From Candidatus Zhuqueibacterota bacterium (GTDB lineage Bacteria > Zhuqueibacterota > Zhuqueibacteria > Zhuqueibacterales > Geothermadaptataceae): a stretch of DNA of 64,000 bases. A model generated the notes under the pieces. That model saw only the letters and a program-made list of their open reading frames with translations, was not told where the DNA came from and did no database searches. Where the stretch lies: positions 1 through 64,000 of the forward strand of contig JAUZRQ010000005.1 in the NCBI GenBank assembly GCA_030950365.1. The letters are read 5' to 3'. This document shows positions 44,080 through 54,807 of the stretch, piece after piece. Each line of letters opens with the position of its first letter. Position 1 is the first letter of the stretch. The translations under genes and the position numbers were made by a program.

Positions 44080-45309
44080 TCATAAATACTGAAACCGCCG
44101 GCGACCGGCATTCAGGATCAGACCCACCAAAATCATGTTGCTGATTAACGCTGAACCACCGTAGCTCAGAAACGGTAGCGGTAAACCGGTCACCGGCATG
44201 ATGCCCACCGTCATGCCAGTGTTGATGATCACATGAAAGGCGATGATGACCACCGCGCCTACCACCACCAGGCTGGAAAACTTGCTGCGGCACTCGATGG
44301 CAATATTAAACGACCGCCACAACAGAAAAAAGAAGGCGAGCAATACGAGACTCACGCCCAGAAAGCCGAACTCTTCTCCCACCACCGAAAAAATGAAATC
44401 GGTGTGCTGCTCCGGCAGGAAACGCAACTGAGTCTGCGTGCCGTGCGTCCAGCCTTTGCCCCACAGGCCTCCTGAACCAATGGCCACCTTGGATTGCAGC
44501 ACCTGATAGCCGAGTCCCTGCGGATCCTGCTTTAGACCGAGGAAAGTCAAAATGCGGTTCTGCTGGTATTCATGCAGATGATTCCACAAAATCGGCGTGA
44601 CAATGCCCACCATGATGTTGAACAGGAAATTGGGAATGATGATTTTGGGCCCACGTTTGGACAGGAACAACACCGCGGTGATGAACAGCATGGTGATGGT
44701 AAACGACCAGAACGAAAACGCCGACACCAGCGTCAGTACGGGAGCAATAAACAGGAACACGCTGAGCAGCGACAGCCCGGCCCAGAACATCATCGGCAGG
44801 ACCAGTGCGGCGAACACCAGCGCCGTGCCGAGGTCCGGCTCTTTGGCCACCAGCGCCATGGGAATCGCCGCAATGGCCAGCGCCATCAGCACATCTTTGG
44901 GATTGGCGAAATCGCGCTGCTCCTCCGACAGGTAGCGCGCCAGCGCGAACACGGTGGCGATCTTGGCAATTTCTGACGGTTGGAAACGGATCGGGCCGAT
45001 GACGAACCAGCGGTGCACGGCGCCCTGCCCTTTGCCAAACAATAGCACCAGCACCAGCAAACCCAAAGAGAAAAGATAAACCAAATAGGCGTACTGTTTG
45101 AACCACTTCATCGGCATCGTCATAACAATGGATAGCACGATGGTACCGAAAAACACCCAGACGATTTGTTTTACAAAGTTGTTGGCCAACGCTGGACTGC
45201 TGGACTGCGTGGCACTGTAAACCGCCACCAGCCCGGCGATGAGCAAAAAACTCACGGTGAAAACGATGCCAAAATCGACCCGTTTCAGTTCCTGCGAATC
45301 CCAGGGCAT
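44080..45309 (-). CDS. rodA: Peptidoglycan glycosyltransferase RodA
   Basis: A 409-aa SEDS-family membrane protein with 10 predicted helices; it polymerises lipid II during side-wall growth together with PBP2. Family motifs seen: FVKQIVWVFFGTIVLSIV, HRWFVIGPIRFQPSEIAKIATVFALARYL (in parts), AKEPDLGTALVFAALVLPM and the late GMTVGIMPVTGLPLPFLSYGGSAL. The catalytic Asp is the one in EPDLG. The stop codon is followed by a 504-bp gap, so it is probably the last gene of the mre operon. The length is about 40 aa more than in E. coli. Confidence 0.96.
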   Translation of the reverse strand: MPWDSQELKRVDFGIVFTVSFLLIAGLVAVYSATQSSSPALANNFVKQIVWVFFGTIVLSIVMTMPMKWFKQYAYLVYLFSLGLLVLVLLFGKGQGAVHRWFVIGPIRFQPSEIAKIATVFALARYLSEEQRDFANPKDVLMALAIAAIPMALVAKEPDLGTALVFAALVLPMMFWAGLSLLSVFLFIAPVLTLVSAFSFWSFTITMLFITAVLFLSKRGPKIIIPNFLFNIMVGIVTPILWNHLHEYQQNRILTFLGLKQDPQGLGYQVLQSKVAIGSGGLWGKGWTHGTQTQLRFLPEQHTDFIFSVVGEEFGFLGVSLVLLAFFFLLWRSFNIAIECRSKFSSLVVVGAVVIIAFHVIINTGMTVGIMPVTGLPLPFLSYGGSALISNMILVGLILNAGRRRFQYL

Positions 45310-45456
45310 GCTAAAGCCTGTTGTTTTGATTTGCGATTAAACGATAGCCTCAATGCAAAAAATTGCCATCAAATCCCGGCCGCTGCGACCTGCCTGAAAC
45401 CATGGATGCGGTTCTCTTCTTGCCACTGGCCATTTCCAGCGCTTCCGGACCACCCG

Positions 45457-47265
45457 CTAATCCATGCGCAACCGCATGGCATCGGGAATCCGAATTTTCT
45501 GATTGCGCAGCAACAACCGCAAAATCCCGCGGGCAATGGGCGCGGCCTTTGCGCTGCCGCTGCCGCCGTTTTCAATGAAAATGGCAAACGCCACCTGCGG
45601 ATCCTCGAACGGTGCGAAACCGATGAACCATGCATGATCATCGCCGTGGGGATTTTGCGCCGTACCGGTTTTTCCGGCCACGTGAATGCGACCGGGATTG
45701 GCCAGTTTGGCCGTGCCATGCTCGCCGTTCACCACGCGAAACATGCCTTCGTGGAGGAAATCCCAGGTGCGGCTGCTGATGCCACGCACCCATACCGTGT
45801 CCGGAGCGATATATTGCTCATCGCCGGTAATCGGATCTTCGATCATCCGGCCCAGATGAGGACGAAAGCCAATGCCGCGGTTGGCGAGCAGCATGGCAAA
45901 GGCAGCCATTTGCAACGGCGTGACCAGCAAGTCACCCTGCCCCACAGATAGATTCAAGAACTGACCGCGGCTCCAATTGCCCTTGCCATAGCGATTGTTA
46001 AAATACGTAGAATCCGGCACCAGCCCGTCCTTTTCGCCGAACAGATCGATACCGGTTTTCCTCCCAAAATGGAATTTACGTGAAAATTCCACCCACGGAT
46101 TCAGGCCGACTTTCTGAATCAGTCGGAAGAAATACACATTGCACGATTGCTCGATAGCCTGCAACAAATTAACACTACCATGGCCGCTCTTTTTCCAGCA
46201 CTCGAATTTACGGATGCCCAGCCGCAGGTATCCCGGACAATATACTGTTTCGTCTGGATCCACCAGACCTTTTTCCAGCGCGGCCGCCGCCAGCACCAAT
46301 TTGTATGTCGAACCAGGCGGATACATGCTTTGGATCATGCGGTCGTATAGCGGATGGCCTGGATCGTTCAGAAGGGCTTCCCACACCGTTTTCGGAATGG
46401 GCCTGGTAAAGATTTCCGGATTATAATCCGGTTTGGACACCATGGCAATGACCTCGCCGTTTTTGCAATTCAACACCACGGCCGCGCCGCGTTTATCAGC
46501 CATAACAGTCTCCAGAAACCGCTGCAGCTGCGCATCGATGGCGAGGTAGAGATTCTTTCCCGGCCGGGGCAATTTTTCGCCCAGCTCCTTCAGCACCCGC
46601 ACTTCGCGGCCGAGTGCGTCCACCTCGACATAGTGATAGCCCTTTTCTCCGCGAAGGATGGGTTCGTAGATGCGCTCCAGTCCCTTCTTGCCAATGATAT
46701 CGCCTTTTTCATAACCCTGGTCCCGGTACATCTCCAGCTCGGTTTCGGTGATTTCGCCGAGGTAGCCAAACACATGCGGCGCCTTGATGCCCGCTGGGTA
46801 AAATCGCCGCGGCTCCACATCGAACACGATGCCGGGCAACTCCATTTTGCGCTCTTCCAGGCGCGCCAGCAGAGGCAGTTCAACATAGCGAGCCAGCTTC
46901 ACGCGCTGAAACGGCCCGCGGCGCTCCCGGCGGTAGATCCGCCGCAGATCATCGGCCGGACGCTGTAACAGGTTAGCCAGAACGGCAAACACCGAATCGC
47001 GCGCCTTCATTTCATTGGGAATGGCATAGATGGAATAAGCCGGCAGATTATCGACCAGAATTTCGCCATAACGATCCAGAATCAAACCTCGCGGTGCAGC
47101 CAGGGTCACCTGGCGCAGCCGGTTCTTGTTGCTGGCCTGAAAATAGCGCTCCTGGTCAATGATTTGAACATAAAAAAACCGGCTGAGCAATCCGAGAAAA
47201 GCAAAGATCAAAAGCGCGCGGAATATGACCACGCGCCGGGATACCATGTGTAGCCATTTCGCCAT
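45457..47265 (-). CDS. mrdA: Penicillin-binding protein 2 (peptidoglycan transpeptidase)
   Basis: A 602-aa class B PBP. A single N-terminal membrane helix (VVIFRALLIFAFLGLLSRFFYV) is followed by the dimerisation/pedestal domain and the transpeptidase domain. The three active-site motifs are present: STYK in MYPPGSTYKLVLAAA, SCN in IEQSCNVYFFRL, and KTGT in VAGKTGTAQNP. It crosslinks the glycan made by RodA, its partner encoded 147 bases downstream. A five-base gap separates it from mreD. The order mreB-C-D-mrdA-rodA is the canonical elongasome operon. Confidence 0.96.
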   Translation of the reverse strand: MAKWLHMVSRRVVIFRALLIFAFLGLLSRFFYVQIIDQERYFQASNKNRLRQVTLAAPRGLILDRYGEILVDNLPAYSIYAIPNEMKARDSVFAVLANLLQRPADDLRRIYRRERRGPFQRVKLARYVELPLLARLEERKMELPGIVFDVEPRRFYPAGIKAPHVFGYLGEITETELEMYRDQGYEKGDIIGKKGLERIYEPILRGEKGYHYVEVDALGREVRVLKELGEKLPRPGKNLYLAIDAQLQRFLETVMADKRGAAVVLNCKNGEVIAMVSKPDYNPEIFTRPIPKTVWEALLNDPGHPLYDRMIQSMYPPGSTYKLVLAAAALEKGLVDPDETVYCPGYLRLGIRKFECWKKSGHGSVNLLQAIEQSCNVYFFRLIQKVGLNPWVEFSRKFHFGRKTGIDLFGEKDGLVPDSTYFNNRYGKGNWSRGQFLNLSVGQGDLLVTPLQMAAFAMLLANRGIGFRPHLGRMIEDPITGDEQYIAPDTVWVRGISSRTWDFLHEGMFRVVNGEHGTAKLANPGRIHVAGKTGTAQNPHGDDHAWFIGFAPFEDPQVAFAIFIENGGSGSAKAAPIARGILRLLLRNQKIRIPDAMRLRMD

Positions 47266-47270
47266 GCGCC

Positions 47271-47744
47271 TTACCTCCAGAAGCCGCGAGGCAACAGAAA
47301 ATGCGTGATAACCACTAGCACCAGCGTGTAAAGGGCGCCGGGCAAAGAGAAGCGGAAAATGAGCTGGGCGAGGTTCAGTTTCTGATCGAGCATGAACAAG
47401 GAGTAATAAATCAACTGAAAGCTGAACAATATGATGAATAGATACATGGATTGAATCTGGAAGCTCAGTTTTTCGCGAAATTTCAACAGGACGCCGGCAA
47501 GAAACGATGCCACCACATAGCTCAACATATAGGCACCCAAAAAGTGCGAGGTAAATGCATCTCGAAAGAAGCCGACCGCCAGCGCTGTCAACATAGCCGC
47601 CACGCCGCCCTGGTGAATCGCCAGATAAATGAGCCCGATTAGCACCGCATCCGGCACGATATCGAAAACCGAAAAGAATGGCAGCACCACGATTTGAAAA
47701 ATCAGCAGAACGGCAAACAGGCCTGTGTATTGAACAATTTTCAT
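47271..47744 (-). CDS. mreD: Rod shape-determining protein MreD
   Basis: A 157-aa membrane protein with five or six helices (IVQYTGLFAVLLIFQIVVL, AVLIGLIYLAIHQGGVAAMLT, AYMLSYVVASFLAGVLLKF, then two more). Size, helix pattern and the location between mreC and mrdA identify it, since MreD is poorly conserved. The ATG at 47744 is four bases after the mreC stop; an earlier start at 47831 would place 29 extra residues inside mreC and is not supported. Confidence 0.88.
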   Translation of the reverse strand: MKIVQYTGLFAVLLIFQIVVLPFFSVFDIVPDAVLIGLIYLAIHQGGVAAMLTALAVGFFRDAFTSHFLGAYMLSYVVASFLAGVLLKFREKLSFQIQSMYLFIILFSFQLIYYSLFMLDQKLNLAQLIFRFSLPGALYTLVLVVITHFLLPRGFWR

Positions 47745-47748
47745 GATG

Positions 47749-48573
47749 TCAATTGGCGATTGACTGGTGCGGTGATATGATAACGAACACTTCTTCCAGT
47801 GTATCAAAGTCCACGACGGGCTCAACTTCAATATCCAGAAACAGAGTTGAACTGCTGCGCTTGATTTTCTTCACTACGCCGACGATGATACCGGTGGGAA
47901 ACAGGCCGCTCATTTCGGACGTGACCACCACATCGCCGATCTTCACATCGGCATTTTTGGGCACCTGGGTAAGGCGGCAGGTCCGGCCATCTTCATATAC
48001 CAGAATGCCATTGATGCGGCTGCGCTGAATCTTGCACGCCGCTCGGAAATTATGATCCAGCACCAGTTGCGCTTCCGACGTGTTTCCAGATACGGCGAGA
48101 ATTTTGCCCACCAGTCCTGCCGGCGCGATCACTGGCATGTTTTTTTGCACCCCATGCCGGGTGCCCACATCCAGCGTCAACGTTTTCACAAAATGCTCGG
48201 CGCTGCGGGCCAGCACACGCGAGCTGACCAGGTCGAAGGCACTCCTCTGTTTGAACTCCAGCATGGCACGCAGGCGGGCGTTTTCCAGAGCGGCCTCACG
48301 CAACTGGCTGTTTTCCAGGAGCAAACGGGTAGCGCGCGCCCGTAGGCGGGATAGTTCTTCCTGCATGTCCTGCATGGACTGGAACCAGGTGATGGTCCTC
48401 AGGCCGTAGCCCCACGCTCCAATCACCAGCGTACGCAGCCGCTCCACCTGTGGATTATGGTTGGCAAACAGAAACACGAATGAAATTGCCAGACTGACCA
48501 GCAGTGTAAAATACTCCTGGCGCGTGACGGTAAGAAAGGGGTTCTGCGTAAATCGTAATTCTTTCACTGGCAA
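47749..48573 (-). CDS. mreC: Rod shape-determining protein MreC
   Basis: A 274-aa bitopic protein of the elongasome. One N-terminal helix (YFTLLVSLAISFVFLFANH, about residues 21 to 39) is followed by a periplasmic coiled coil (about 65 to 110, MQEELSRLRARATRLLLENS) and the paired beta-barrel domain (VITLDVG-like stretch VKTLTLDVGTRHGVQKNMPV, then APAGLVGKILAVSGNTSEAQL). It links MreB to PBP2 and RodA. There are 17 bases between its start and the mreB stop. Confidence 0.94.
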   Translation of the reverse strand: MPVKELRFTQNPFLTVTRQEYFTLLVSLAISFVFLFANHNPQVERLRTLVIGAWGYGLRTITWFQSMQDMQEELSRLRARATRLLLENSQLREAALENARLRAMLEFKQRSAFDLVSSRVLARSAEHFVKTLTLDVGTRHGVQKNMPVIAPAGLVGKILAVSGNTSEAQLVLDHNFRAACKIQRSRINGILVYEDGRTCRLTQVPKNADVKIGDVVVTSEMSGLFPTGIIVGVVKKIKRSSSTLFLDIEVEPVVDFDTLEEVFVIISPHQSIAN

Positions 48574-48590
48574 TCACGGGGTTCGATCGG

Positions 48591-49637
<1,047 letters not shown>

Positions 49638-49650
49638 TTAATAAATCCTT

Positions 49651-49670
49651 AATAAGTAATAATAAGTAAT
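49651..49670. repeat. Tandem 10-base repeat in the mreB leader
   Basis: AATAAGTAAT occurs twice head to tail, and the next bases toward the ATG (ATAAATCCTTA) are a decayed third copy. It is 28 bases upstream of the mreB ATG and would make an unstructured A+U-rich leader. The 228-bp gap between purH and mreB otherwise shows no clear signal. Confidence 0.5.
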
Positions 49671-49850
49671 TTATCCAGCCAACTTCCTGAATTATTCAAT
49701 TTCTGTCACGATACAGTCATTCTCCGATCATTTGTGAGTTAGGCTTTGCATTAACCCTAAATGGCAATAAAAACGAAATGACAAAGTTGCAAGATTGTTC
49801 ATCCTCAAATCGCTTGACCATTATTATCGATTCCCAATTGGCCTATCATG

Positions 49851-51401
49851 CTAATGCCGAAAATGTCGTACATGGGTGAACACCATGGCGAGGCCGGCGC
49901 GGTCCGCCGCTTCGATCACCTCATTGTCGCGGATTGATCCTCCGGGCTGGATAACCGCCGTGGCTCCCGCCTCGGCCGCGGCTTCCACGCCGTCTGGAAA
50001 TGGGAAAAAGGCATCGGAAGCCACCACCGAACCGTTCAGCTCGAGACCAGCCCGGCGGGCTTTTTCCACAGCCAGGATCGACGCATCCACGCGGGACATC
50101 TGTCCGGCGCCGATGCCGACGGTCTGTTCGTTTTTGGCGTAAACGATGGCGTTGGATTTGACCCAGCGGACGACTCTCCAGCCAAAGAGCAGATCCTTCC
50201 ATTCCTGATCTGTGGGCTTGCGACGGGAGACAATGTCAAATTTGGTATCGTCGTCCGGCCGTAAATCTTTATCCTGCAACAGGAGTCCACCGGTCAGGTG
50301 GCGCACTTCCATTTCCGGCAAAATCGGCTCGGAAATCGCCGGACATTCCAGCAGGCGCAGGTTCTTTTTCTGCCGCAAAATCTCCAGCGCCGCCTCGCTG
50401 AACGCCGGCGCGATGACGACTTCGGTAAAAATATCCGCGATCTGCCTAGCCGTATCCGCATCCAGCTCACGGTTCACTCCCACGATGCCGCCAAAGGCCG
50501 ATTGCCGGTCGGTGGACAGCGCCCGTGCATAGGCCTCGGGCAGGGTTCTGGCCACGGCCACGCCACAGGGGTTGGCGTGTTTGATGATCACCGCGGCGGG
50601 TTGCCTGAAGCCGCGCACGATTTGAAAGGCCGCGTCGGCATCCATGTAATTATTGTACGACAGCGCTTTGCCGTGCAACTGCTTTGCCGACAGCACGCCG
50701 CCTGCGCCGCCGAGGAGATGGCGGTACAGCGCCGCTTGCTGGTGGGGATTTTCGCCGTAGCGTAGATCGGCGATTTTCTCCAGCGGTAGTACAAGCCGTT
50801 CCGGCAGCGCTTCGAATTCCGGCGCCCGCTGCCAGAAAAAGTTGTGAATCTGCGCATCGTACGCGGCAGAGGTGGCGAAGGCCTGCACGGCCAGCCGGTA
50901 GCGCGTTTCATTCGAGAGTGCACCGTTCCGCTCGATTTCGCCGCGGATGGCTGCGTACTGCGCGGGGCTCGTTACCACGGCCACGTGTTTGTGATTTTTG
51001 GCCGCCGCGCGGATCAGCGTCACGCCGCCAATGTCGATTTGCTCTATCGCCTCGGCAAGAGTGACGTCTTTGCGCGACACGGTTTCCGCAAACGCGTACA
51101 GGTTGACAACCACCATGTCGAACAGCGGGATGCCATGCTTATCGGCTTCGGCCACGTGCGCGGATACATCCCGGTTGGCGAGAATGCCGCCGAACACCTT
51201 TGGATGCAGGGTCTTCACCCGGCCATCCATGATTTCCGGGAAGCCGGTCAAATCCGCGATGTCGGTTACAGCAAGCCCGGCCTCACGCAGCAATCTGGCC
51301 GTGCCGCCGGTGGAATAAATCCGATATCCCTGCTGGATGAGAAAACCGGTAAAATCGGCAATGCCGGTTTTGTCGGTAACACTGATGAGTGCGTTCTTCA
51401 T
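49851..51401 (-). CDS. purH: Bifunctional AICAR formyltransferase/IMP cyclohydrolase
   Basis: A 516-aa cytoplasmic enzyme for the last two steps of IMP synthesis. The N-terminal IMP cyclohydrolase domain shows [33 protein letters not shown] and [16 protein letters not shown]. The AICAR formyltransferase part carries [23 protein letters not shown] following IKHA, and the C-terminal [23 protein letters not shown] and [12 protein letters not shown]. Length and motifs are standard. purN is the upstream gene, separated by a 278-bp repeat-bearing gap. Together with purF at 59421, three purine genes lie scattered among envelope genes here. Confidence 0.96.
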   Translation of the reverse strand: MKNALISVTDKTGIADFTGFLIQQGYRIYSTGGTARLLREAGLAVTDIADLTGFPEIMDGRVKTLHPKVFGGILANRDVSAHVAEADKHGIPLFDMVVVNLYAFAETVSRKDVTLAEAIEQIDIGGVTLIRAAAKNHKHVAVVTSPAQYAAIRGEIERNGALSNETRYRLAVQAFATSAAYDAQIHNFFWQRAPEFEALPERLVLPLEKIADLRYGENPHQQAALYRHLLGGAGGVLSAKQLHGKALSYNNYMDADAAFQIVRGFRQPAAVIIKHANPCGVAVARTLPEAYARALSTDRQSAFGGIVGVNRELDADTARQIADIFTEVVIAPAFSEAALEILRQKKNLRLLECPAISEPILPEMEVRHLTGGLLLQDKDLRPDDDTKFDIVSRRKPTDQEWKDLLFGWRVVRWVKSNAIVYAKNEQTVGIGAGQMSRVDASILAVEKARRAGLELNGSVVASDAFFPFPDGVEAAAEAGATAVIQPGGSIRDNEVIEAADRAGLAMVFTHVRHFRH

Positions 51402-51446
51402 GAATTCCCGTTGGGTTTCAAAGATTCGTTATTGAAAGAATGAGTT

Positions 51447-51535
51447 CACCACAAAAGCACCAAAGAGCACAAAAATAAGCGCATTCTGAAATTCATCAAT
51501 TGTAAAATCAGTGCCAATCAGTGCAATCTGTGGTT
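51447..51535. repeat. Intergenic repeat, related to 24144-24230
   Basis: The stretch starts CACCACAAAAGCACCAAAG and ends CAGTGCCAATCAGTGCAATC plus TGTGGTT. The copy at 24144-24230 has the same order of motifs (CACCACAAAGGCACAAAG ... ATTCATCAATTTTAAATCAG ... TGTGGTT) with scattered differences and one or two small indels. The adjacent bases 51572-51588 hold a related hairpin. It lies 45 bases before the purH ATG on the minus strand. Confidence 0.75.
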
Positions 51536-51571
51536 CAATTGCAGTGTCCGAACCACTTGCACCCGAAACAG

Positions 51572-51588
51572 CACCGTTTTCAACGATG
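51572..51588. repeat. Hairpin CACCGTT-TTC-AACGATG, related to 24266-24282
   Basis: A 7-bp stem with a 3-base loop. The copy at 24266-24282 is CACCGTC-TCC-GACGATG; the loop-closing pair has changed from C-G to T-A while pairing is kept. A third copy at 24103-24119 (CACCGTC-TCC-GGTGGTG) pairs throughout if G-T wobbles are allowed. A shared tail, GCGAYCACCAC or GTGACCACCAC, follows each copy about 20 to 30 bases later. Confidence 0.6.
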
Positions 51589-51679
51589 TTTGTACAACCA
51601 ATAAAAAGTGACCACCACGAAAAACATGAAGAGATGAAATCCGTTTTTTTTCAAAATACCAGGAAACCTTCACCCCACC

Positions 51680-52327
51680 TCACGCCTGGCGGATGAATAC
51701 CCGCTGCCCGCGCACGCCCACCAGCCCGCGGGCGAACAGATCCACGGCGCGGGGCAGTAGCTCGTGCTCCACCTCCAGCACCCGCCGGGCCAGCGTGTCC
51801 GGCGTATCATCTTCCAGCACCGGCACGCATTTTTGCAGCACCGGCGGTCCGGCATCATACTCCTGCGTGACGATGTGCACGGTGGCACCAGACACCTTGC
51901 AGCCGTACTCCAGCACCGCTTCATGCACGCGCCGGCCGTACATGCCCTTGCCCCCGAACGCCGGCAACAGCGCCGGATGGATATTGATCATCCGACCGGC
52001 AAACGCTTCGACCACCGCATCGGGCACTTTTTTCAAAAAACCGGCCAGCACCACCAGTTGCACATCGTGCCGCCTGAGCCGATCCAAAAGCGTGCTGGCA
52101 AAAGCGCTCTCGTTTTTCATCGTCTCCGCAGGCAGTACATACGTCGGAATGCCGTGCTCACGAGCGTACACCAGTCCCTGCGCATTCTCACGGCTGCTGA
52201 TAACGCAGACAATGCGCCCCGCAATGCGGCCTTCCCGCTGCATCCGATGAATTTGCATGAAATTGCTTCCCCGTCCGGAAATCAACACGCCGACGGGGAA
52301 ATCGGCCGGTTGATAGGTTATAGACAA
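51680..52327 (-). CDS. purN: Phosphoribosylglycinamide formyltransferase
   Basis: A 215-aa enzyme that transfers formyl from 10-formyl-tetrahydrofolate to GAR. The N-terminal VGVLISGRGSNFMQIH binds the phosphate, VVLAGFLKKVPDAVVEAF and MINIHPALLPAFGGKGMYG contain the catalytic Asn and His (NIHPALLP), and SGATVHIVTQEYDAGP carries the catalytic Asp. All core residues are present. The upstream gap to the LD-carboxypeptidase is 194 bases without visible signals. Confidence 0.95.
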   Translation of the reverse strand: MSITYQPADFPVGVLISGRGSNFMQIHRMQREGRIAGRIVCVISSRENAQGLVYAREHGIPTYVLPAETMKNESAFASTLLDRLRRHDVQLVVLAGFLKKVPDAVVEAFAGRMINIHPALLPAFGGKGMYGRRVHEAVLEYGCKVSGATVHIVTQEYDAGPPVLQKCVPVLEDDTPDTLARRVLEVEHELLPRAVDLFARGLVGVRGQRVFIRQA

Positions 52328-52521
52328 AGGTCTTTCCCTTTAAAAAGTTCTCTTGCTGCAGGAGCCTCCTGCCGCAATCGTCCATCCCGAGCATCATTGA
52401 AGGCAATCCGGGCCGGCACCGGGTCAATGCAATATGCCGACGCAAATTCGCTGGCATTGCTTGAATCAATTAATTTAATGGATGCTGTGCGCTTTTTCAA
52501 GCGCTGCGTTGCCAAATCATC

Positions 52522-53469
52522 TCAGGCATCGGAAAAAACGGGCTCGGCAAGCTCCAGCCTGTACGGGTCCTTCCGCATTCGGACTGGCAGGCCAATGGGA
52601 AGGGTGTGCTTGATTTTGCCATGGCCGTAGTCAAACTGGTATATCAGCGGAATGGCCAGCGGTTCGAAATAATCCTCCAGCACCTGCTGCAGCGAGAGCG
52701 ACGGGCGATCGGGTTTGGGCACGCAGTCCTCGAACCGACCCAGCACTGCGCCGCGAATGCGCTGCAAAATGCCGGCATTACGCAAATGCGCCAGATAGCC
52801 GTCGATGCGGTACGGCTCCTCGCCCACATCTTCGATCAGCAGGATCGCCCCCTCGAAGGATGGCACGTACGGCGTGCCCAGCACCGCCGCCACCAGCGAC
52901 AAACATCCTCCGATCAGCGGGCCGGTTACCTCCTGCGGGATGGTGGCCTGCCAGCCGTCTTCCTGCAGCGGCAAAAATTCCACCGCCGCCGGATCGCCAG
53001 TGAGCATGCGCCAGAACCGCTCCTCGGTGCGCGGATCGAACGCCTCATCGGCCAGCTCCACGGCCACCATCGGCCCGGTGAAGGTCACCAGCCCGGCGTT
53101 TTTGAGCAGCGCCAGTTGCAGCGCGGTGATGTCGCTGTATCCCACCAGGATTTTCGGATGCTGTCGGATGAGATCGTAGTCAAGCAAGGGCAACAACCTC
53201 GGGGTTCCATAGCCGCCGCGCACGCAAAAAATCGCATCGATATCCGGACGCTCAAACATGCGCATCAGGTCACGGGCGCGGTGGTCGTCCGGGCCAGCAA
53301 GGTGGCCGCGCTGCTGGTGCACGCTCGTGCCGATTTCAACGCGATAGCCCTGCTTTTCCAGGTAACGAACACCTCGTTCCAGCTTTTCGGGGTTCATCGG
53401 ACTGGCCGGGGCCACAATGCCGATGGTTGCATGCGGTCGCAGCTTTGAGGGCTTGATTACCGGGGGCAT
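52522..53469 (-). CDS. LD-carboxypeptidase (peptidase family S66)
   Basis: A 315-aa serine peptidase related to LdcA/MccF, removing the terminal D-alanine from muropeptides. IGIVAPASPMNPEKLERGV is the N-terminal signature; the nucleophile Ser lies in LVGYSDITALQLALL (about residue 115); the Glu is in LLIEDVGEEPYRIDGYL and the His in YGHGKIKHTLPIG. No signal peptide is seen, so it is the cytoplasmic recycling type. It starts 24 bases after the GWxTD gene stop and belongs to the same row of co-oriented genes. Confidence 0.92.
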   Translation of the reverse strand: MPPVIKPSKLRPHATIGIVAPASPMNPEKLERGVRYLEKQGYRVEIGTSVHQQRGHLAGPDDHRARDLMRMFERPDIDAIFCVRGGYGTPRLLPLLDYDLIRQHPKILVGYSDITALQLALLKNAGLVTFTGPMVAVELADEAFDPRTEERFWRMLTGDPAAVEFLPLQEDGWQATIPQEVTGPLIGGCLSLVAAVLGTPYVPSFEGAILLIEDVGEEPYRIDGYLAHLRNAGILQRIRGAVLGRFEDCVPKPDRPSLSLQQVLEDYFEPLAIPLIYQFDYGHGKIKHTLPIGLPVRMRKDPYRLELAEPVFSDA

Positions 53470-53493
53470 CCGTTCTCCATGGTTTGTTATGCC

Positions 53494-54807
53494 TCAGTAG
53501 CGAAAGATGTTGTACAGGTCATCCAGCGCCTGCGGATTTTCCAGACGGAAATCACCAAACCCGTTTTCATCCACAAAAATAAAATAGCGGTTCAAATCGT
53601 AATAATGCCAGACCTCCCAGGCCTTGATCGGCCGTTCGGTGAAAAACGACGGTATGTAGCTGCGCGTCATCGGATTGCGTTCCACGTCGTTGGGCGGACC
53701 GAGCATGATGTACACCATGCCCATATCGGTTTTCCAGCCTTCGCGCATGCCGCTAAAATGTTCGTTGGCGTACTGCACGCGGCGGTAGTACTCTTCCATC
53801 AGCTCGTTGCGCTCCGTTCCTGGCGTGGGATCGCGCCGTTTCCAGAAATCCAGAAACGCGCGCATCTGATCTTCCGGCCGCGCCTTTTTGATCTTTTTCA
53901 TATCTTTGCCGTGCGCGATGTATTGCAACTGCTGAATCGCCTTTTCCAGATCGGTGGTGGTCACCGGCATGCCCTGCCAGTGAATCAGGAAACGGGTTTC
54001 GAGCTTGGCCTTTTGCTTTTTGGCTTTCACCTCGATCTGCATCGCATACTGGCCGTGGGCAAGCTGGCTGTCCGGCACGGAGAACACGATGGGGGTGGCC
54101 ATCCCGACGCGCGGAAACTGGCGCGTATCCTGAAACACCTTTTTGCGCTTGGCATTGCGGATGATCAGCCGCACCGAATACGGCCCGAGATCCTTTTTGG
54201 AGTACACGTAAAACAGGCCGTACAGACTGCCGGCGCGCCGCCGGGGCGTGTTCACGTGCGGAAACGCCTTTACCGCACCATCCGGCGTGACGTGCACCGA
54301 ATCGGCAAACAGTACATCGCTGATAGTCAGCTTATGATTATCGAAATCCCGCAGTTCCAGCTTGGTTTTCTGCGTCAGGGTTTTGCGGGTATCCATGTCC
54401 ATCAGTCCGACCGTGACCCGATAGGTACCGGGATCGAGGTCAAACGACGTGTGCGAATAGCTATAGCGCGTGCGCAAGCTGGTTTCCGCAAACGAGCCGA
54501 CGGTCACGGCGCGCTGCCAGGTTTTGCCATCGGCCTGGAAGTCATCTTCATCGAAAATCACCACGGTCACTTCGTATTTGGCGCGAAAGCTATCGCTCGG
54601 CGTTTTCAAAAACTGCAGCTCATCGTAGGGCACTTTGATGTACACATCCAGCCGGCTCTGGTTCGGCTTGTCGCTGCGGACATTGACCATGTCGAGATAA
54701 TAGTTGGGCAGGTCTTCGTGGATAATCGGTGGGATTTCGACCTGAGCATACCCCCATCCGGCCAGGAGCAACAAAACAGCGGCCGACCACGACATTTTTT
54801 TAAACAT
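53494..54807 (-). CDS. GWxTD-domain secreted protein
   Basis: A 437-aa exported protein. The N-terminus has a Sec signal (MSWSAAVLLLLAGWGYAQ, cleavage near residue 22). The middle is beta-rich, and the C-terminal 120 residues carry the GWxTD domain, with the name-giving motif in REGWKTDMGMVYIMLGPPNDV and the later WEVWHYYDLNRYFIFVDENGFGDF. The domain is typical of FCB-group and acidobacterial genomes; its function is unknown. The start at 54807 is favoured over 54816 by GGAGGTG six to seven bases upstream. It overlaps the rimO stop by eight bases. Confidence 0.88.
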   Translation of the reverse strand: MFKKMSWSAAVLLLLAGWGYAQVEIPPIIHEDLPNYYLDMVNVRSDKPNQSRLDVYIKVPYDELQFLKTPSDSFRAKYEVTVVIFDEDDFQADGKTWQRAVTVGSFAETSLRTRYSYSHTSFDLDPGTYRVTVGLMDMDTRKTLTQKTKLELRDFDNHKLTISDVLFADSVHVTPDGAVKAFPHVNTPRRRAGSLYGLFYVYSKKDLGPYSVRLIIRNAKRKKVFQDTRQFPRVGMATPIVFSVPDSQLAHGQYAMQIEVKAKKQKAKLETRFLIHWQGMPVTTTDLEKAIQQLQYIAHGKDMKKIKKARPEDQMRAFLDFWKRRDPTPGTERNELMEEYYRRVQYANEHFSGMREGWKTDMGMVYIMLGPPNDVERNPMTRSYIPSFFTERPIKAWEVWHYYDLNRYFIFVDENGFGDFRLENPQALDDLYNIFRY